NCBI GenBank assembly: GCA_020853755.1
Contig: JADYYG010000008.1
Span: forward strand, 95,456-159,455
Length of the DNA stretch: 64,000 bases
Direction of reading: 5' to 3'
From: Dehalococcoidia bacterium
GTDB taxonomy: Bacteria; Chloroflexota; Dehalococcoidia; Tepidiformales; Tepidiformaceae
In this document: positions 44,845 through 53,572 of the stretch, piece by piece
Numbering within the stretch: position 1 is the first letter of the stretch
Layout: every line of letters begins with the position of its first letter
Made by a program: the position numbers and the translations under genes
The notes under the pieces: model-generated
What the model was told of the DNA's origin: nothing
Database searches by the model: none
Seen by the model: the letters and a program-made list of their open reading frames with translations, nothing else

Positions 44845-46485
44845 TCAGGACTTCTTCGGTGGGGGAGTGCCGAGGCCTGCCATCGGCGTCAGCTTCGTCA
44901 TATCGATATCGAGCAGGTAAGGGCCATCGTGGGCGAGGCCGCGCGCGAAAGCATCGCGGAAGCCTGCCGCGCTCTCGACCCGCTCGGCCTTCATCCCCAT
45001 GCCGTTCGCGACCATCACGAAGTCCGGCGTGGCGAGTTCGACGCCGAACTGCCGGCCGTCGAAGGTGCGGCCTTCGATCGCACGGAGCACGCCATAGCCG
45101 CGGTCGTTAAAGACGCAGGTGACGACGGGGGTGTTGTACTGCACGGCCGTCGAGAGTTCGGCGATGTTCAGCATGAAACCGCCGTCGCCCTGGATGACAG
45201 CGGTCTTCTTCCCGCTGCCGATGGCGGCGCCGATAGCAAGCGGCAACGCCGGCCCGATTGCCGCCGAGGTTGGGTTCAGCGAGGTGCGCGGCGAGAGGAT
45301 AGGCATGAGACGGTTGCCCCAGAGGTAGGCGGGCACCGTCGCATCGCGCACCACCATGCCGTCACGCGGGAGGAGTTCGCGCATGCTGTCCATGATGGCT
45401 TCGTAGTCGGGGCCGATCTCGCGGCGAATCTGCTGCCGGGTCGCATCGCGCAGTTCCTGGGCGCGGGCAAGGTAGCCGGGGTCGCTGGCGGCGCCATCGA
45501 GGGACTTGAGCAGCGCGGCCAGCCCGAGCCGCGCATCACCGACGACCGGCACATCGGCACGGTAGTTGCGTCCGATGACCCCCGGGTCGGCGTCGATGTG
45601 GATGAGCTTGCCGCCGAGCGGGAGCGACCAGTTGCGGGTCTGACCGGCCTGGAAACGCGTTCCGACGGCGATGACAACATCGGCGGACTCGATGGACTCG
45701 GTAAGGGCGGGTTGCGCGGTCAGCGGGCCAATGCAGAGCGGATGGTCCTCCGGGATGCTGCCGCGGCCGTTGCCCGAGGTGAAGACGGGCGCGCCGAGGG
45801 CCTCGGCCAACTGGGTCAGCTCGCCTTCAGCCCCAGCGGTCAGAACGCCGCCGCCGGCCCAGATGGCCACCTTGCCGGCAGCTTTGATGGCATCAGCAGC
45901 GCGGGTGATGGCGTCGCGGTCCGGCGCTTTGCGGGGCCAGGCCTCCACATGGGGGATGTTGATCTCGGCCCGGGCGTACTGGAAGTCGATGGGGATTTCG
46001 ACTGCACCCGGGCGAGGCCGGCCGGTGCAGATGTCCTCGGCGACGCGGAAGACGGCTTCGCCAATCTCCTCGGGCCGTCGGACGCTCTCGGTGCGGCCGG
46101 TCACGGAGCGCAGCATGGGGAGCTGGTTCTCGGCCTCGTGGAGGAAGCCCTTGCCCTTGCCGTAGTGCACCGAGTCGATCTGGCCGGCGATCATCATCAC
46201 GCGGCTGCTGGCGAAGCCAGCCTCGAAGATGCCGGTCATACCGTTGGTCACGCCAGGCCCAGTACTTGTTATGGCAACTCCAAGCTTACCAGTCGCGCGA
46301 GCGTAGCCGTCGGCGGCGTGAACCGCTCCCTGTTCGTGGCGAACGGCGACCGGCGTGATCCCGCCGCCGCGATGAATCGCGTCGTAGATCGGGATGTTGT
46401 GGACGCTAACGATCCCGAAAACATGGTCGACGCCGAGTGCGCGCAGGGTTTGGTAGACGGCCTCGCCGCCGGTCATCTCTCGCAT
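44845..46485 (-). CDS. Thiamine diphosphate-dependent enzyme, acetolactate synthase-like
   Basis: The 546-residue protein has the three domains of the ThDP/pyruvate oxidase family. The activating Glu is in AVRHEQGAVHAADGYAR. The cofactor motif is GDGGFMLNIAELSTAVQYN...FND, and GITSTGPGVTN-like AITSTGPGVTNG is present. It resembles biosynthetic acetolactate synthase less than catabolic members (benzoylformate decarboxylase, oxalyl-CoA or sulfopyruvate enzymes), and no regulatory subunit is nearby. It is upstream of nothing obvious in branched-chain synthesis, so a catabolic 2-oxoacid decarboxylase or carboligase is likely. Confidence 0.85.
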   Translation of the reverse strand: MREMTGGEAVYQTLRALGVDHVFGIVSVHNIPIYDAIHRGGGITPVAVRHEQGAVHAADGYARATGKLGVAITSTGPGVTNGMTGIFEAGFASSRVMMIAGQIDSVHYGKGKGFLHEAENQLPMLRSVTGRTESVRRPEEIGEAVFRVAEDICTGRPRPGAVEIPIDFQYARAEINIPHVEAWPRKAPDRDAITRAADAIKAAGKVAIWAGGGVLTAGAEGELTQLAEALGAPVFTSGNGRGSIPEDHPLCIGPLTAQPALTESIESADVVIAVGTRFQAGQTRNWSLPLGGKLIHIDADPGVIGRNYRADVPVVGDARLGLAALLKSLDGAASDPGYLARAQELRDATRQQIRREIGPDYEAIMDSMRELLPRDGMVVRDATVPAYLWGNRLMPILSPRTSLNPTSAAIGPALPLAIGAAIGSGKKTAVIQGDGGFMLNIAELSTAVQYNTPVVTCVFNDRGYGVLRAIEGRTFDGRQFGVELATPDFVMVANGMGMKAERVESAAGFRDAFARGLAHDGPYLLDIDMTKLTPMAGLGTPPPKKS

Positions 46486-46586
46486 TGGACAGGTCCCCTC
46501 TCGCCGTGGTTGGAACGTGACGGGGACGCTATCGCGGGGCGGTGAGGGGTGTCAAACGAGACGGCGGCGTGCCGGCCCTCGCTGGT

Positions 46587-47594
46587 TCACCAGCGGTACT
46601 GGCTGACCGCCCAGTCCGCCTCGTAGTAGGGACTGACGTGCGTCCCCGGGCGGATGATGCGGTCGATCGCCTTCAGTTCGTCCGTGGTGAAGGTGACTTC
46701 GGCGGCCTTCAGGTTGTCTTCGAGTTGCTCCATCGTCCGGGGGCCGATGATCGGGCTCGTCACGCCGGGCTGCTGCATGCACCATGCGAGCGACAGTTGC
46801 GAAATGGCCACGTTCTTCGCGGCGGCTACTTCCTCGAGGCCCTCGATGACGTCCCAGATGTTGTCGTTCATGCGGCGGCGGTACATCGGGTTGGCGTCGA
46901 GGTTCGCGTAGCGGCTATCCTCCGGCGGGGGTTCGTTGCGGCTGTACTTTCCGCTCAGGAGGCCGCCGGCGAGCGGGCTCCACGGGATGATGGCGACACC
47001 GTAGCTCTGGGCCATAGGCAGCAGTTCGCGCTCGATGCGGCGGTCGAGCAGGTTGTACGGGGGCTGCTCACAGACGAAGCGGTTCAGGCCGTACTCCTTC
47101 GAAACCCAGAGCGACTCGAGCAGTTGCCAGGCCGCGAACGTGCTGGCGCCGAGGTAGCGCACTTTGCCGGAACGCACGAGGTCGTCCAGCGCCCGCAGCG
47201 TCTCATCGATGGCCATGTCCGACTGCGGCCGGTGGATCTGGTAGAGGTCGATCCAGTCGGTGCCAAGGCGGCGGAGGCTCGCTTCGCACTGCTCGGTGAT
47301 GTGGCGGCGAGTGTTGTTCATCTCATTGGGGCCCGCGCCCATACGGCCGTGCACCTTGGTGGCGAGGAAGACATCGTTCCGTTTGCCGTTGCGCTTGAGG
47401 GCCTGGCCGGTGGCTTCTTCACTTCGGCCGGCGTTGTAGACGTTGGCCGTATCGATGAAGTTGAGGCCGGCGTCGAGCGCACGGTCGATGATGGCGGCGG
47501 AATCTTCGTAGCTGGTCTTGCCGCCGAACATCATGCAGCCGAGGCAGAGCGGGCTGACCTTGATACCGGTCCGGCCGAATGAACGGAACTCCAT
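46587..47594 (-). CDS. Aldo/keto reductase
   Basis: The 335-residue TIM-barrel oxidoreductase has the catalytic tetrad in FIDTANVYNAGRSEE (Asp, Tyr), FLATKVHG (Lys) and LYQIHRPQ (His), and the NADPH-binding IIGPRTMEQLEDNLKA near the end. It reduces aldehydes or ketones; the substrate is unknown. It lies between the ThDP enzyme and the molybdo-hydroxylase cluster on the same strand. Confidence 0.93.
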   Translation of the reverse strand: MEFRSFGRTGIKVSPLCLGCMMFGGKTSYEDSAAIIDRALDAGLNFIDTANVYNAGRSEEATGQALKRNGKRNDVFLATKVHGRMGAGPNEMNNTRRHITEQCEASLRRLGTDWIDLYQIHRPQSDMAIDETLRALDDLVRSGKVRYLGASTFAAWQLLESLWVSKEYGLNRFVCEQPPYNLLDRRIERELLPMAQSYGVAIIPWSPLAGGLLSGKYSRNEPPPEDSRYANLDANPMYRRRMNDNIWDVIEGLEEVAAAKNVAISQLSLAWCMQQPGVTSPIIGPRTMEQLEDNLKAAEVTFTTDELKAIDRIIRPGTHVSPYYEADWAVSQYRW

Positions 47595-47669
47595 GGAATA
47601 CCCCCGAGGACGTTGTTCGTTCGACGATAGCCGAGCAGGCTGCCCGGCGCACGGGGGCGCCGCCAGCGG

Positions 47670-47939
47670 CTACCGGCGGCCACCTCCGAGTGCGGGCACG
47701 ATGGTCAACTCGGTTTCGAGGCCGACCGGGTCGTGCAGGGCGAGCGGGACGACTTCGCCGTTAACGGCGAACGCAAGTTCCGGGCGCAGGCGACCGTCTT
47801 CGACCACGCGGGCGAAGAACCCCGGGCAACGGGCATCGACGGCGCGAAGCACCTCGCCGATGGTTGCCCCGGGGACCTCAACCCGGGAAGCGCCCTCGCA
47901 GAAGGAGCGCAAACCCGCAGGGATAATGACCGCCGCCAA
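47670..47939 (-). CDS. MoaD/ThiS-like ubiquitin-fold protein
   Basis: The 89-residue protein (MAAVIIPAGLRSFCEG ... VAFAVNGE-type core FAVNGEVVPL ... LTIVPALGGGRR) has the beta-grasp sulfur-carrier pattern. MoaD and ThiS normally end exactly in Gly-Gly, which is adenylated and thiocarboxylated; here two Arg and an extra Gly follow, so either C-terminal processing is needed or this is not a sulfur carrier. It starts at a TTG ten bases after the molybdenum-subunit stop, suggesting a link to molybdopterin supply for that enzyme. Confidence 0.72.
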   Translation of the reverse strand: MAAVIIPAGLRSFCEGASRVEVPGATIGEVLRAVDARCPGFFARVVEDGRLRPELAFAVNGEVVPLALHDPVGLETELTIVPALGGGRR

Positions 47940-47949
47940 CCGTTCCGGC

Positions 47950-50217
47950 CTACTCGAGGCCGTTCATCTGCTCGACGATCCGCCGTGGCGAAATCGGGAG
48001 GTCCGTGAAGCGGTGGCCGGTCGCGTCGGCGATAGCGTTGGCAACGGCCGCGAGCGGGGGAACGATAGGCACCTCTCCGACGCCGCGGACACCGTACGGG
48101 TGGCCAGGGTTCGGCACCTCGACGAGGATCGTGTCGATCATCGGGACGTCGAGGGCGGTCGGCATGCGGTAATCGAGGAAGCTCGAGTTCAGCATCCGGC
48201 CACTGTCGTCATAGAAGTACTCCTCGTTGAGGGCCCAGCCGATGCCCTGGACGACGCCGCCCTGGATCTGACCTTCGACGTAGGAGGGGTGGATGGCGGT
48301 GCCGACGTCCTGGGTAGCGGTATAGCGAAGGATCTTCGCCTTCCCCGTCTCCGGATCGACTTCGACATCGACGATGTGGGTGGCGAACGCGCCGCCTGCG
48401 CCGCGCGCCGTGAGCGACGCCTTGCCGGCAATCGGGCCGCCGGTACGGGCGGACTGCTTCGCCATGTCCTTGAAGCTGAGTTCCTTCGTGCGGTCCTTCA
48501 GGCTGTGGAGCTTGCCGGACTCATAGACGACCTCGTCCTCGGGGACGCCCCAGAGCTTCGCGGCGCGTGCGATCATCTGGCGTCGGATGTCCATGCCAGC
48601 TTCGAAGCAGGCCATGCCACTGGCGAAGGTCGTGCGCGAACCGCCGGTCACGTCGTTATGGCCGATGGAGTCGGTGTCGACGACGCTGGGGCGGATCTCC
48701 TCGAAGGGGATACCGAGCACTTCGGCGAGCTGCATGCCAAGCGAGGCGCGCGTGCCGCCGATATCAGTCGAGCCTTCAACCAGGTTCACCGTGCCGTCGG
48801 TGTTGACGTTGGCGATGACACTGGACTGCATGCCGCCGTTGAACCAGTAGCCGCTGGCGACGCCGCGGCCGCGGTTCGGGCCCTCAATCGGGGACTTCCA
48901 GTGCGGCGACTCGATGGCGGCAGTGACCGTTTCGACCGCGCCGATGCGGGGGAAAGTGATCCCGGTGACCTGGCGGGTGCCTTCCTTCGAGGCGTTCTCG
49001 AGGCGGAAAGCGAGCGGGTCGAGCTTCTGCTTCTTGCAGAGTTCGTCGATGACGCTTTCGATGGCGAAGGCGGCGGCGGGCGAGCCGGGAGCGCGGTAGG
49101 CTGCGACCTTCGGCTTGTTGACCACGACGTCGTAGGCGTGGATTTCGAAGGCATCAATGTTGTACGGCGCGAGCATGGTCATCGAACCCGCGCCAACGGG
49201 AGAACCAGGGAACGCGCCTGCTTCGTAGCAGAGCGTGGCCTGCACGCCGGTGAGGCGGTTGCCCTTCACTGAAGCCTTGATCTTGATGTAGGTGGCGCTC
49301 GTCGGGCCGCTGCCTTCGAAGACGTCGGTGCGGTTCATGAGGACCTTGACCGGCCGGCCCGACTTCTTCGAGAGCAGCGCGGCGACCGGGTCGAGGTAAA
49401 TCGGAAGCTTGCCGCCGAAGCCGCCGCCAATCTCCATGGGGACGACCTTGATTTTGCCGATGGGGTGCTTGAGCACTTCGGCGGTGAGCGCGCGGACGGC
49501 GAATGCGCCCTGGGTGCTGGTCCAGATGGTGATCGTGCCATCGCTGTTCCACTGGCCGGTCGAGTTGTGCGGTTCGATGTAGCCCTGGTGGACGGTCGAA
49601 GTCGTGAACTCGCGCTCGACGATGAGGTCGGCTTCGGCCCAGGAGGCTGCGAGATCGCCGCCCACGAACTTGTTGTAACTGGCGATGTTCGACGGCTTTT
49701 CCGAGAGTTCGCCGGTCATGAGGGTCTTGGTGTGGCGGGTCTCGCTGAGCAGCGGGGCATCGTCGCGCATCGCATCACGGACGTTGAGGACGGGCGGGAG
49801 CAGTTCGTACTCGACCTTGATCTTCGCGAGCGCTTCTTCACAGACGTGCGGGTTGCTCGCGGCGACGGCAGCGATGGCGTGGCCGCGGTAGAGCGCCTTT
49901 TCGCCGGCAAGGACGTTGTCGAGCGCTTCCTTGACGTTGATGGCGCTCTCGCCGAGGTCCTCCATGCGGTCCTCAGCGCCGGCGAAGTCCTTCGCGGTCA
50001 GGACAGCGAAGACGCCGGGATGGCGCTCGGCTTCGCTAACGTCGACGGAGAGGATGCGGGCGTGGGCGTGGGGACTCCGGAGGATCCGGCCGTGGATGAG
50101 GCCGGGCAGCCGGATGTCGGCGCCGTACTGGGCGCGGCCGGTGACCTTCTCCACGCCATCCGGGCGGATCGGCCGGGTGCCGATGACTTTGTATTCGGAC
50201 TTTTCGACGGTGGTCAT
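47950..50217 (-). CDS. Xanthine dehydrogenase-family molybdopterin-binding (large) subunit
   Basis: The 755-residue protein is the catalytic subunit of a molybdenum hydroxylase: KVIGTRPIRPDGVEKVTGRAQ, GRILRSPHAHARI, GGGFGGKLPIYLDPVAALLSKKSGRPVK and GEVPIVPPLAAVANAI are family blocks. The loop corresponding to the CO dehydrogenase active site reads AAYRAPGSPAA and not AYRCSFR, so this is not a form I CO dehydrogenase. Hydroxylation of an aldehyde, N-heterocycle or aromatic CoA ester is more likely. It is third in the FAD - 2Fe-2S - molybdenum subunit order. Confidence 0.92.
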   Translation of the reverse strand: MTTVEKSEYKVIGTRPIRPDGVEKVTGRAQYGADIRLPGLIHGRILRSPHAHARILSVDVSEAERHPGVFAVLTAKDFAGAEDRMEDLGESAINVKEALDNVLAGEKALYRGHAIAAVAASNPHVCEEALAKIKVEYELLPPVLNVRDAMRDDAPLLSETRHTKTLMTGELSEKPSNIASYNKFVGGDLAASWAEADLIVEREFTTSTVHQGYIEPHNSTGQWNSDGTITIWTSTQGAFAVRALTAEVLKHPIGKIKVVPMEIGGGFGGKLPIYLDPVAALLSKKSGRPVKVLMNRTDVFEGSGPTSATYIKIKASVKGNRLTGVQATLCYEAGAFPGSPVGAGSMTMLAPYNIDAFEIHAYDVVVNKPKVAAYRAPGSPAAAFAIESVIDELCKKQKLDPLAFRLENASKEGTRQVTGITFPRIGAVETVTAAIESPHWKSPIEGPNRGRGVASGYWFNGGMQSSVIANVNTDGTVNLVEGSTDIGGTRASLGMQLAEVLGIPFEEIRPSVVDTDSIGHNDVTGGSRTTFASGMACFEAGMDIRRQMIARAAKLWGVPEDEVVYESGKLHSLKDRTKELSFKDMAKQSARTGGPIAGKASLTARGAGGAFATHIVDVEVDPETGKAKILRYTATQDVGTAIHPSYVEGQIQGGVVQGIGWALNEEYFYDDSGRMLNSSFLDYRMPTALDVPMIDTILVEVPNPGHPYGVRGVGEVPIVPPLAAVANAIADATGHRFTDLPISPRRIVEQMNGLE

Positions 50218-50219
50218 GG

Positions 50220-50699
50220 CTATTTCGACTCCTGGAGTTCGCCCGCGGCGCGCTGGACGGCACGGACGATCTTGTCATATCCGGTACAGCGGCAGAGATT
50301 GCCGGAGAGCCAGAAGCGGATGCGGTGCTCGTCGGGGTGAGGTTCGCGGTCGAGCAGCGCCTTGGCCGACATGATGAGGCCCGGGGTGCAGATGCCGCAC
50401 TGGAGGGCGGCTTCTTCTAAGAAGGCCTGCTGGAGGGGATGGAGCTCGTCGCCCTGGGCGAGCCCTTCGATGGTGGTGACCTCACGCCCGGCCGTTTCGA
50501 CGGCAAGCATGCAGCACGCATTGACCACGCGGCCGTCGACGATGACCGAGCAGGCCCCGCAGTTCCCGTTGTTGCAGCCTTCCTTCGCGCCGGTCAGGCC
50601 AATCTCATCCCGGAGCACTTCGAGGAGGCTCTGGCGGTCTTCGCAGAGGAAGTCGGTTTCGACGCCGTTGAGGCGGGTGGTGACGTGAGTACGGGGCAT
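50220..50699 (-). CDS. 2Fe-2S subunit of the molybdenum hydroxylase
   Basis: The 159-residue protein has an N-terminal plant-type ferredoxin cluster (C42, C47, C50 in GCNNGNCGAC, and C62/C63) and a C-terminal four-helix domain with the second cluster (C101 and C104 in QCGICTPG, C136 and C138 in NLCRCTG). It carries electrons from the molybdenum site to the FAD subunit. It lies two bases upstream of the large-subunit ATG. Confidence 0.95.
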   Translation of the reverse strand: MPRTHVTTRLNGVETDFLCEDRQSLLEVLRDEIGLTGAKEGCNNGNCGACSVIVDGRVVNACCMLAVETAGREVTTIEGLAQGDELHPLQQAFLEEAALQCGICTPGLIMSAKALLDREPHPDEHRIRFWLSGNLCRCTGYDKIVRAVQRAAGELQESK

Positions 50700-50702
50700 G
50701 GG

Positions 50703-51575
50703 TTAGCGGCTCTCCCGGATGCGCTGGAGCGCCCCTTCGAGCGCACGGACGGTGAGGACTTTCGTGAGGTGGCGGCGCTGGGCGATGCCGCCGCGCATGT
50801 CGTCGATAGGGCTGGCGGCCGCTGCTGCTGCTTCGCCCGCTGCGGCGAAGGCCTCGGGGCCCGCCTGCTTGCCGATGAGGGCGGAGGCGGCGGCCGGCAC
50901 GAGCAACGGTGTGGCAGCGACTGCGCCGATGGCGACCCGTGCGGCCGTGATGCTCCCGGAACCGTCGACGGTAATGTTCGCGCCCGAAGAGGCGACGGCA
51001 ATGTCCATCTCGTTGCGTGGGATGAAGCGGTGGTAGAACGCGCCCGAATTCGGCGCCGGCGCAGGGATGTTCACCTGGAGCAGCACTTCGCCCGGCTGGA
51101 GGGTGTTGCGGCCCGGCCCGGCGAAGAAGTCGGCGACCGGGAGTTCGCGGCGGCCGTTTGGCCCGGCGATGACGAGCGTGGCATCGAGGGCGATGAGGGC
51201 CGGCGGCGAATCGGCGGCCGGGCTGGCGTTGCAGAGGTTGCCGCCCAGGCTGGCCCGCGACTGGATGGCCGTCCCGCCGATGATCGTGGCCGCATCGACG
51301 AGGGCCGGGAAGCGCTTCCGCACCTCGGGGCTTTCGTAGAGTTCGGCGAGCGGCGTAGCCGCCCCAATTTCGAGGCCGCCATCGGCCGTGAAGCGGAACC
51401 CCGTGAGCTCCGGGATGCGCTTGAGGTCGATGAGCTGGTCGCAGCGGCGGCGGCCTTCGCGCAGCTGCACGATGATGTCGGTGCCACCGGCGAGCAGCAG
51501 CGATTGCTTGCCGTTCGCCAGCACGCCAAACGCCTCGTCGAGTGAGCGGGGCGCAAGATAGGTAAATGCTTCCAT
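50703..51575 (-). CDS. FAD-binding subunit of the molybdenum hydroxylase
   Basis: The 290-residue protein starts at the ATG at 51575 (MEAFTYLAPRSLDEAF) with GGAAGG upstream; the longer open frame to 52784 runs antisense to the DUF2207 gene and is not real. LLLAGGTDIIVQLREG and IGGTAIQSRASLGGNLCNAS are the two FAD-binding motifs of CoxM/XdhB-type subunits, followed by the CO dehydrogenase flavoprotein C-terminal domain. It is first in the three-subunit operon. Confidence 0.94.
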   Translation of the reverse strand: MEAFTYLAPRSLDEAFGVLANGKQSLLLAGGTDIIVQLREGRRRCDQLIDLKRIPELTGFRFTADGGLEIGAATPLAELYESPEVRKRFPALVDAATIIGGTAIQSRASLGGNLCNASPAADSPPALIALDATLVIAGPNGRRELPVADFFAGPGRNTLQPGEVLLQVNIPAPAPNSGAFYHRFIPRNEMDIAVASSGANITVDGSGSITAARVAIGAVAATPLLVPAAASALIGKQAGPEAFAAAGEAAAAAASPIDDMRGGIAQRRHLTKVLTVRALEGALQRIRESR

Positions 51576-51709
51576 GCACCTTCCCTGTGGAATGGGTGAG
51601 GCCCGTCCCATGGCATGGGCGGGCGCGGGGATGGCGGAAATCATAGCCCGCCAGCGGGACGGCTGCTTGGCCGGCGGCCGGCAGTGTGCCCGCTGGGTTT
51701 CGCGGCCTG

Positions 51710-51715
51710 TACACT
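51710..51715 (+). promoter_or_regulatory. -10 element of a leaderless promoter
   Basis: TACACT ends seven bases before the ATG at 51723. No Shine-Dalgarno lies between. Confidence 0.4.
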
Positions 51716-51722
51716 TTCGGAA

Positions 51723-53558
51723 ATGCGGCGAGCGCTCGTACTTTTCATCATCGCCCTGGCAGTTGCGGCCATCCCACTGGCCCACGCCCCGGGGCGGGCC
51801 AACGCCCTGGGCGACTGGACGGTCGACAACTTCAACGTCGTCTACGACGTCCAGGCGGACGGAACGATCGAGGCGAAGGAGACGATCCAGGTCGACTTCG
51901 GGCAATTGGACCGGCATGGGATCTTTCGCTACTTCTATACGGCGGTGCCCTGCGGAGAGCCTCTGCCTGGCGCGCAGCAGCCGGTGTACCCCTGCCCGTC
52001 GGGATCCAATCGCGAGTACGACTACTCCATCAAGAGCGTGACCCACGCCGACGGCAGCAAGTGGAAATACGAAACCAAGCGCGAGCAGGGCAAACTGACT
52101 GTGAAGATCGGCGACGGCGACGTCTGGGTCACAGGCCGCCAGGACTACGTCATCACCTACACGCTGCGCGGCGCGTTCGACCGCTACGACGACCACGACG
52201 AGCTGTACTGGGACGCGAGCGGGACGTGGCAGGAGTCCTCCATCGAGAACTTCTCGCTGACGGTGAACCTCCCGCCCGGCGCGGACAGCCGGGCCGTCTG
52301 CTACGAAGGGTACGCGGGATCGAATGAGCCGTGCGGAGCGGAAGCCGCCGGGAGCACGATTGTCTATCGCAGCGCCCGGGCCCTTTCGCCGAACGAGCAA
52401 CTGACCATCGTTGCCGGGTGGCAGCAGGGCATCGTCGAAGTCGGTCCGCCTATGCTGCAGGACCGGGCGACGCTCAGCGACTTCTTCACATTCGACGCGC
52501 TGGAGTTCGGCGGGCTGATCGGGAGCCTCGTGCTCGGCATTCTCGCCGTGTTTGGCGCGTGGTACCGGTTCGGCAGGGACAAGGCGTATGTGACGCTCCA
52601 CTACCTCACCGCCGAGACCGCCGAGCAGACGAAGCCGCTCTTCGGCGGGCCGCCGGTCGTGGTCGAGTTCCTGCCGCCGGACGATTTGCGCCCGGCCCAG
52701 ATGGGCGTCCTCATCGATGAGCGGGCGGACACGCTCGATGTGACCGCGACGATCGTGGACCTCGCGGTTCGAGGCTACCTCCACATCACCGAGCTCCCGA
52801 AGAAGGGCTGGTTCGGGAGCAACGACTGGAAGTTGAACAAGCTGAAGGAGCCAGACGACCTGAACACCTTCGAACGGAAGATCTTCAGCGGGCTGTTTTC
52901 AAGCGGCGACGAGGTGGAGCTTTCGGACCTGAAATACAAGTTCGCGACTCACCTCGCGAAGGCCAAGGATCTCATCTACAGCGACGCCATGAAACGGAAA
53001 TGGTTTGCCCAGAAGCCGGAAACCGCACGCGGCATGTGGGTCCTCGTTGCCCTTGGGCTGATTTTCCTCGGCATCGGACTCTCGTGCTTCACGGCCCTCG
53101 CGATTCATCGCGGGCTGATCTTCCTCGGGTTCATCCCGGCAGGGCTCGCGATGCTCATCATGTCGCGGTCAATGGCAAGCAGGACGGCCGCGGGCAGCGA
53201 GATGATGCGTCGCGTGCTCGGCTTCCGGCTCTACATTTCGACTGCCGAGAAGTACCGGCAGCAGTTCAACGAGCAGGAGAACATCTTCGCGCGGTACCTG
53301 CCGTTCGCGATTGTGTTCGGCTGCGTGAGCAAGTGGGCAAAGGCGTTCGAGGGCCTGGAAGCGACCGCCCAGGCCTCGACTTCGTCGTGGTACACGGGGA
53401 CTGCGCCGTTCTCAGCGATGGCGTTTTCGAGCAACCTCCAGAGCTTCTCGAGTTCGGTTGGGAGCACGCTCAGCAGCACACAGTCGAGCGGCGGCTCCGG
53501 GTTCTCCAGCGGCTCGTCGGGTGGTGGCGGCGGTGGAGGCGGCGGCGGAAGCTGGTAG
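51723..53558 (+). CDS. DUF2207 membrane protein with secreted N-terminal domain
   Basis: The protein has 611 residues from the ATG at 51723. A signal peptide (RRALVLFIIALAVAAIPLAHA) precedes a DUF2207 extracytoplasmic domain (NFNVVYDVQADGTIEAKETIQVDF to about residue 240). A transmembrane helix near 260 follows, then a cytoplasmic part, a helix pair near 440-480 and a C-terminal tail of Ser and Gly ending in GGGGGGGGGGSW. DUF2207 proteins occur widely in Actinobacteria and Chloroflexota; function is unknown. It is divergent from the molybdenum hydroxylase. Confidence 0.88.
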   Translation: MRRALVLFIIALAVAAIPLAHAPGRANALGDWTVDNFNVVYDVQADGTIEAKETIQVDFGQLDRHGIFRYFYTAVPCGEPLPGAQQPVYPCPSGSNREYDYSIKSVTHADGSKWKYETKREQGKLTVKIGDGDVWVTGRQDYVITYTLRGAFDRYDDHDELYWDASGTWQESSIENFSLTVNLPPGADSRAVCYEGYAGSNEPCGAEAAGSTIVYRSARALSPNEQLTIVAGWQQGIVEVGPPMLQDRATLSDFFTFDALEFGGLIGSLVLGILAVFGAWYRFGRDKAYVTLHYLTAETAEQTKPLFGGPPVVVEFLPPDDLRPAQMGVLIDERADTLDVTATIVDLAVRGYLHITELPKKGWFGSNDWKLNKLKEPDDLNTFERKIFSGLFSSGDEVELSDLKYKFATHLAKAKDLIYSDAMKRKWFAQKPETARGMWVLVALGLIFLGIGLSCFTALAIHRGLIFLGFIPAGLAMLIMSRSMASRTAAGSEMMRRVLGFRLYISTAEKYRQQFNEQENIFARYLPFAIVFGCVSKWAKAFEGLEATAQASTSSWYTGTAPFSAMAFSSNLQSFSSSVGSTLSSTQSSGGSGFSSGSSGGGGGGGGGGSW

Positions 53559-53572
53559 CGCCCCGGCTCGAA

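Noticed and set aside
47950..51575. Aerobic CO dehydrogenase (coxMSL)
   Set aside because: Gene order fits, but the active-site loop reads AYRAPGSP and not the form I AYRCSFR.
50703..52784. 693-codon minus-strand frame as a fused FAD protein
   Set aside because: The N-terminal 400 codons are antisense to the DUF2207 gene with its signal peptide; the real start is the ATG at 51575 with a good Shine-Dalgarno.
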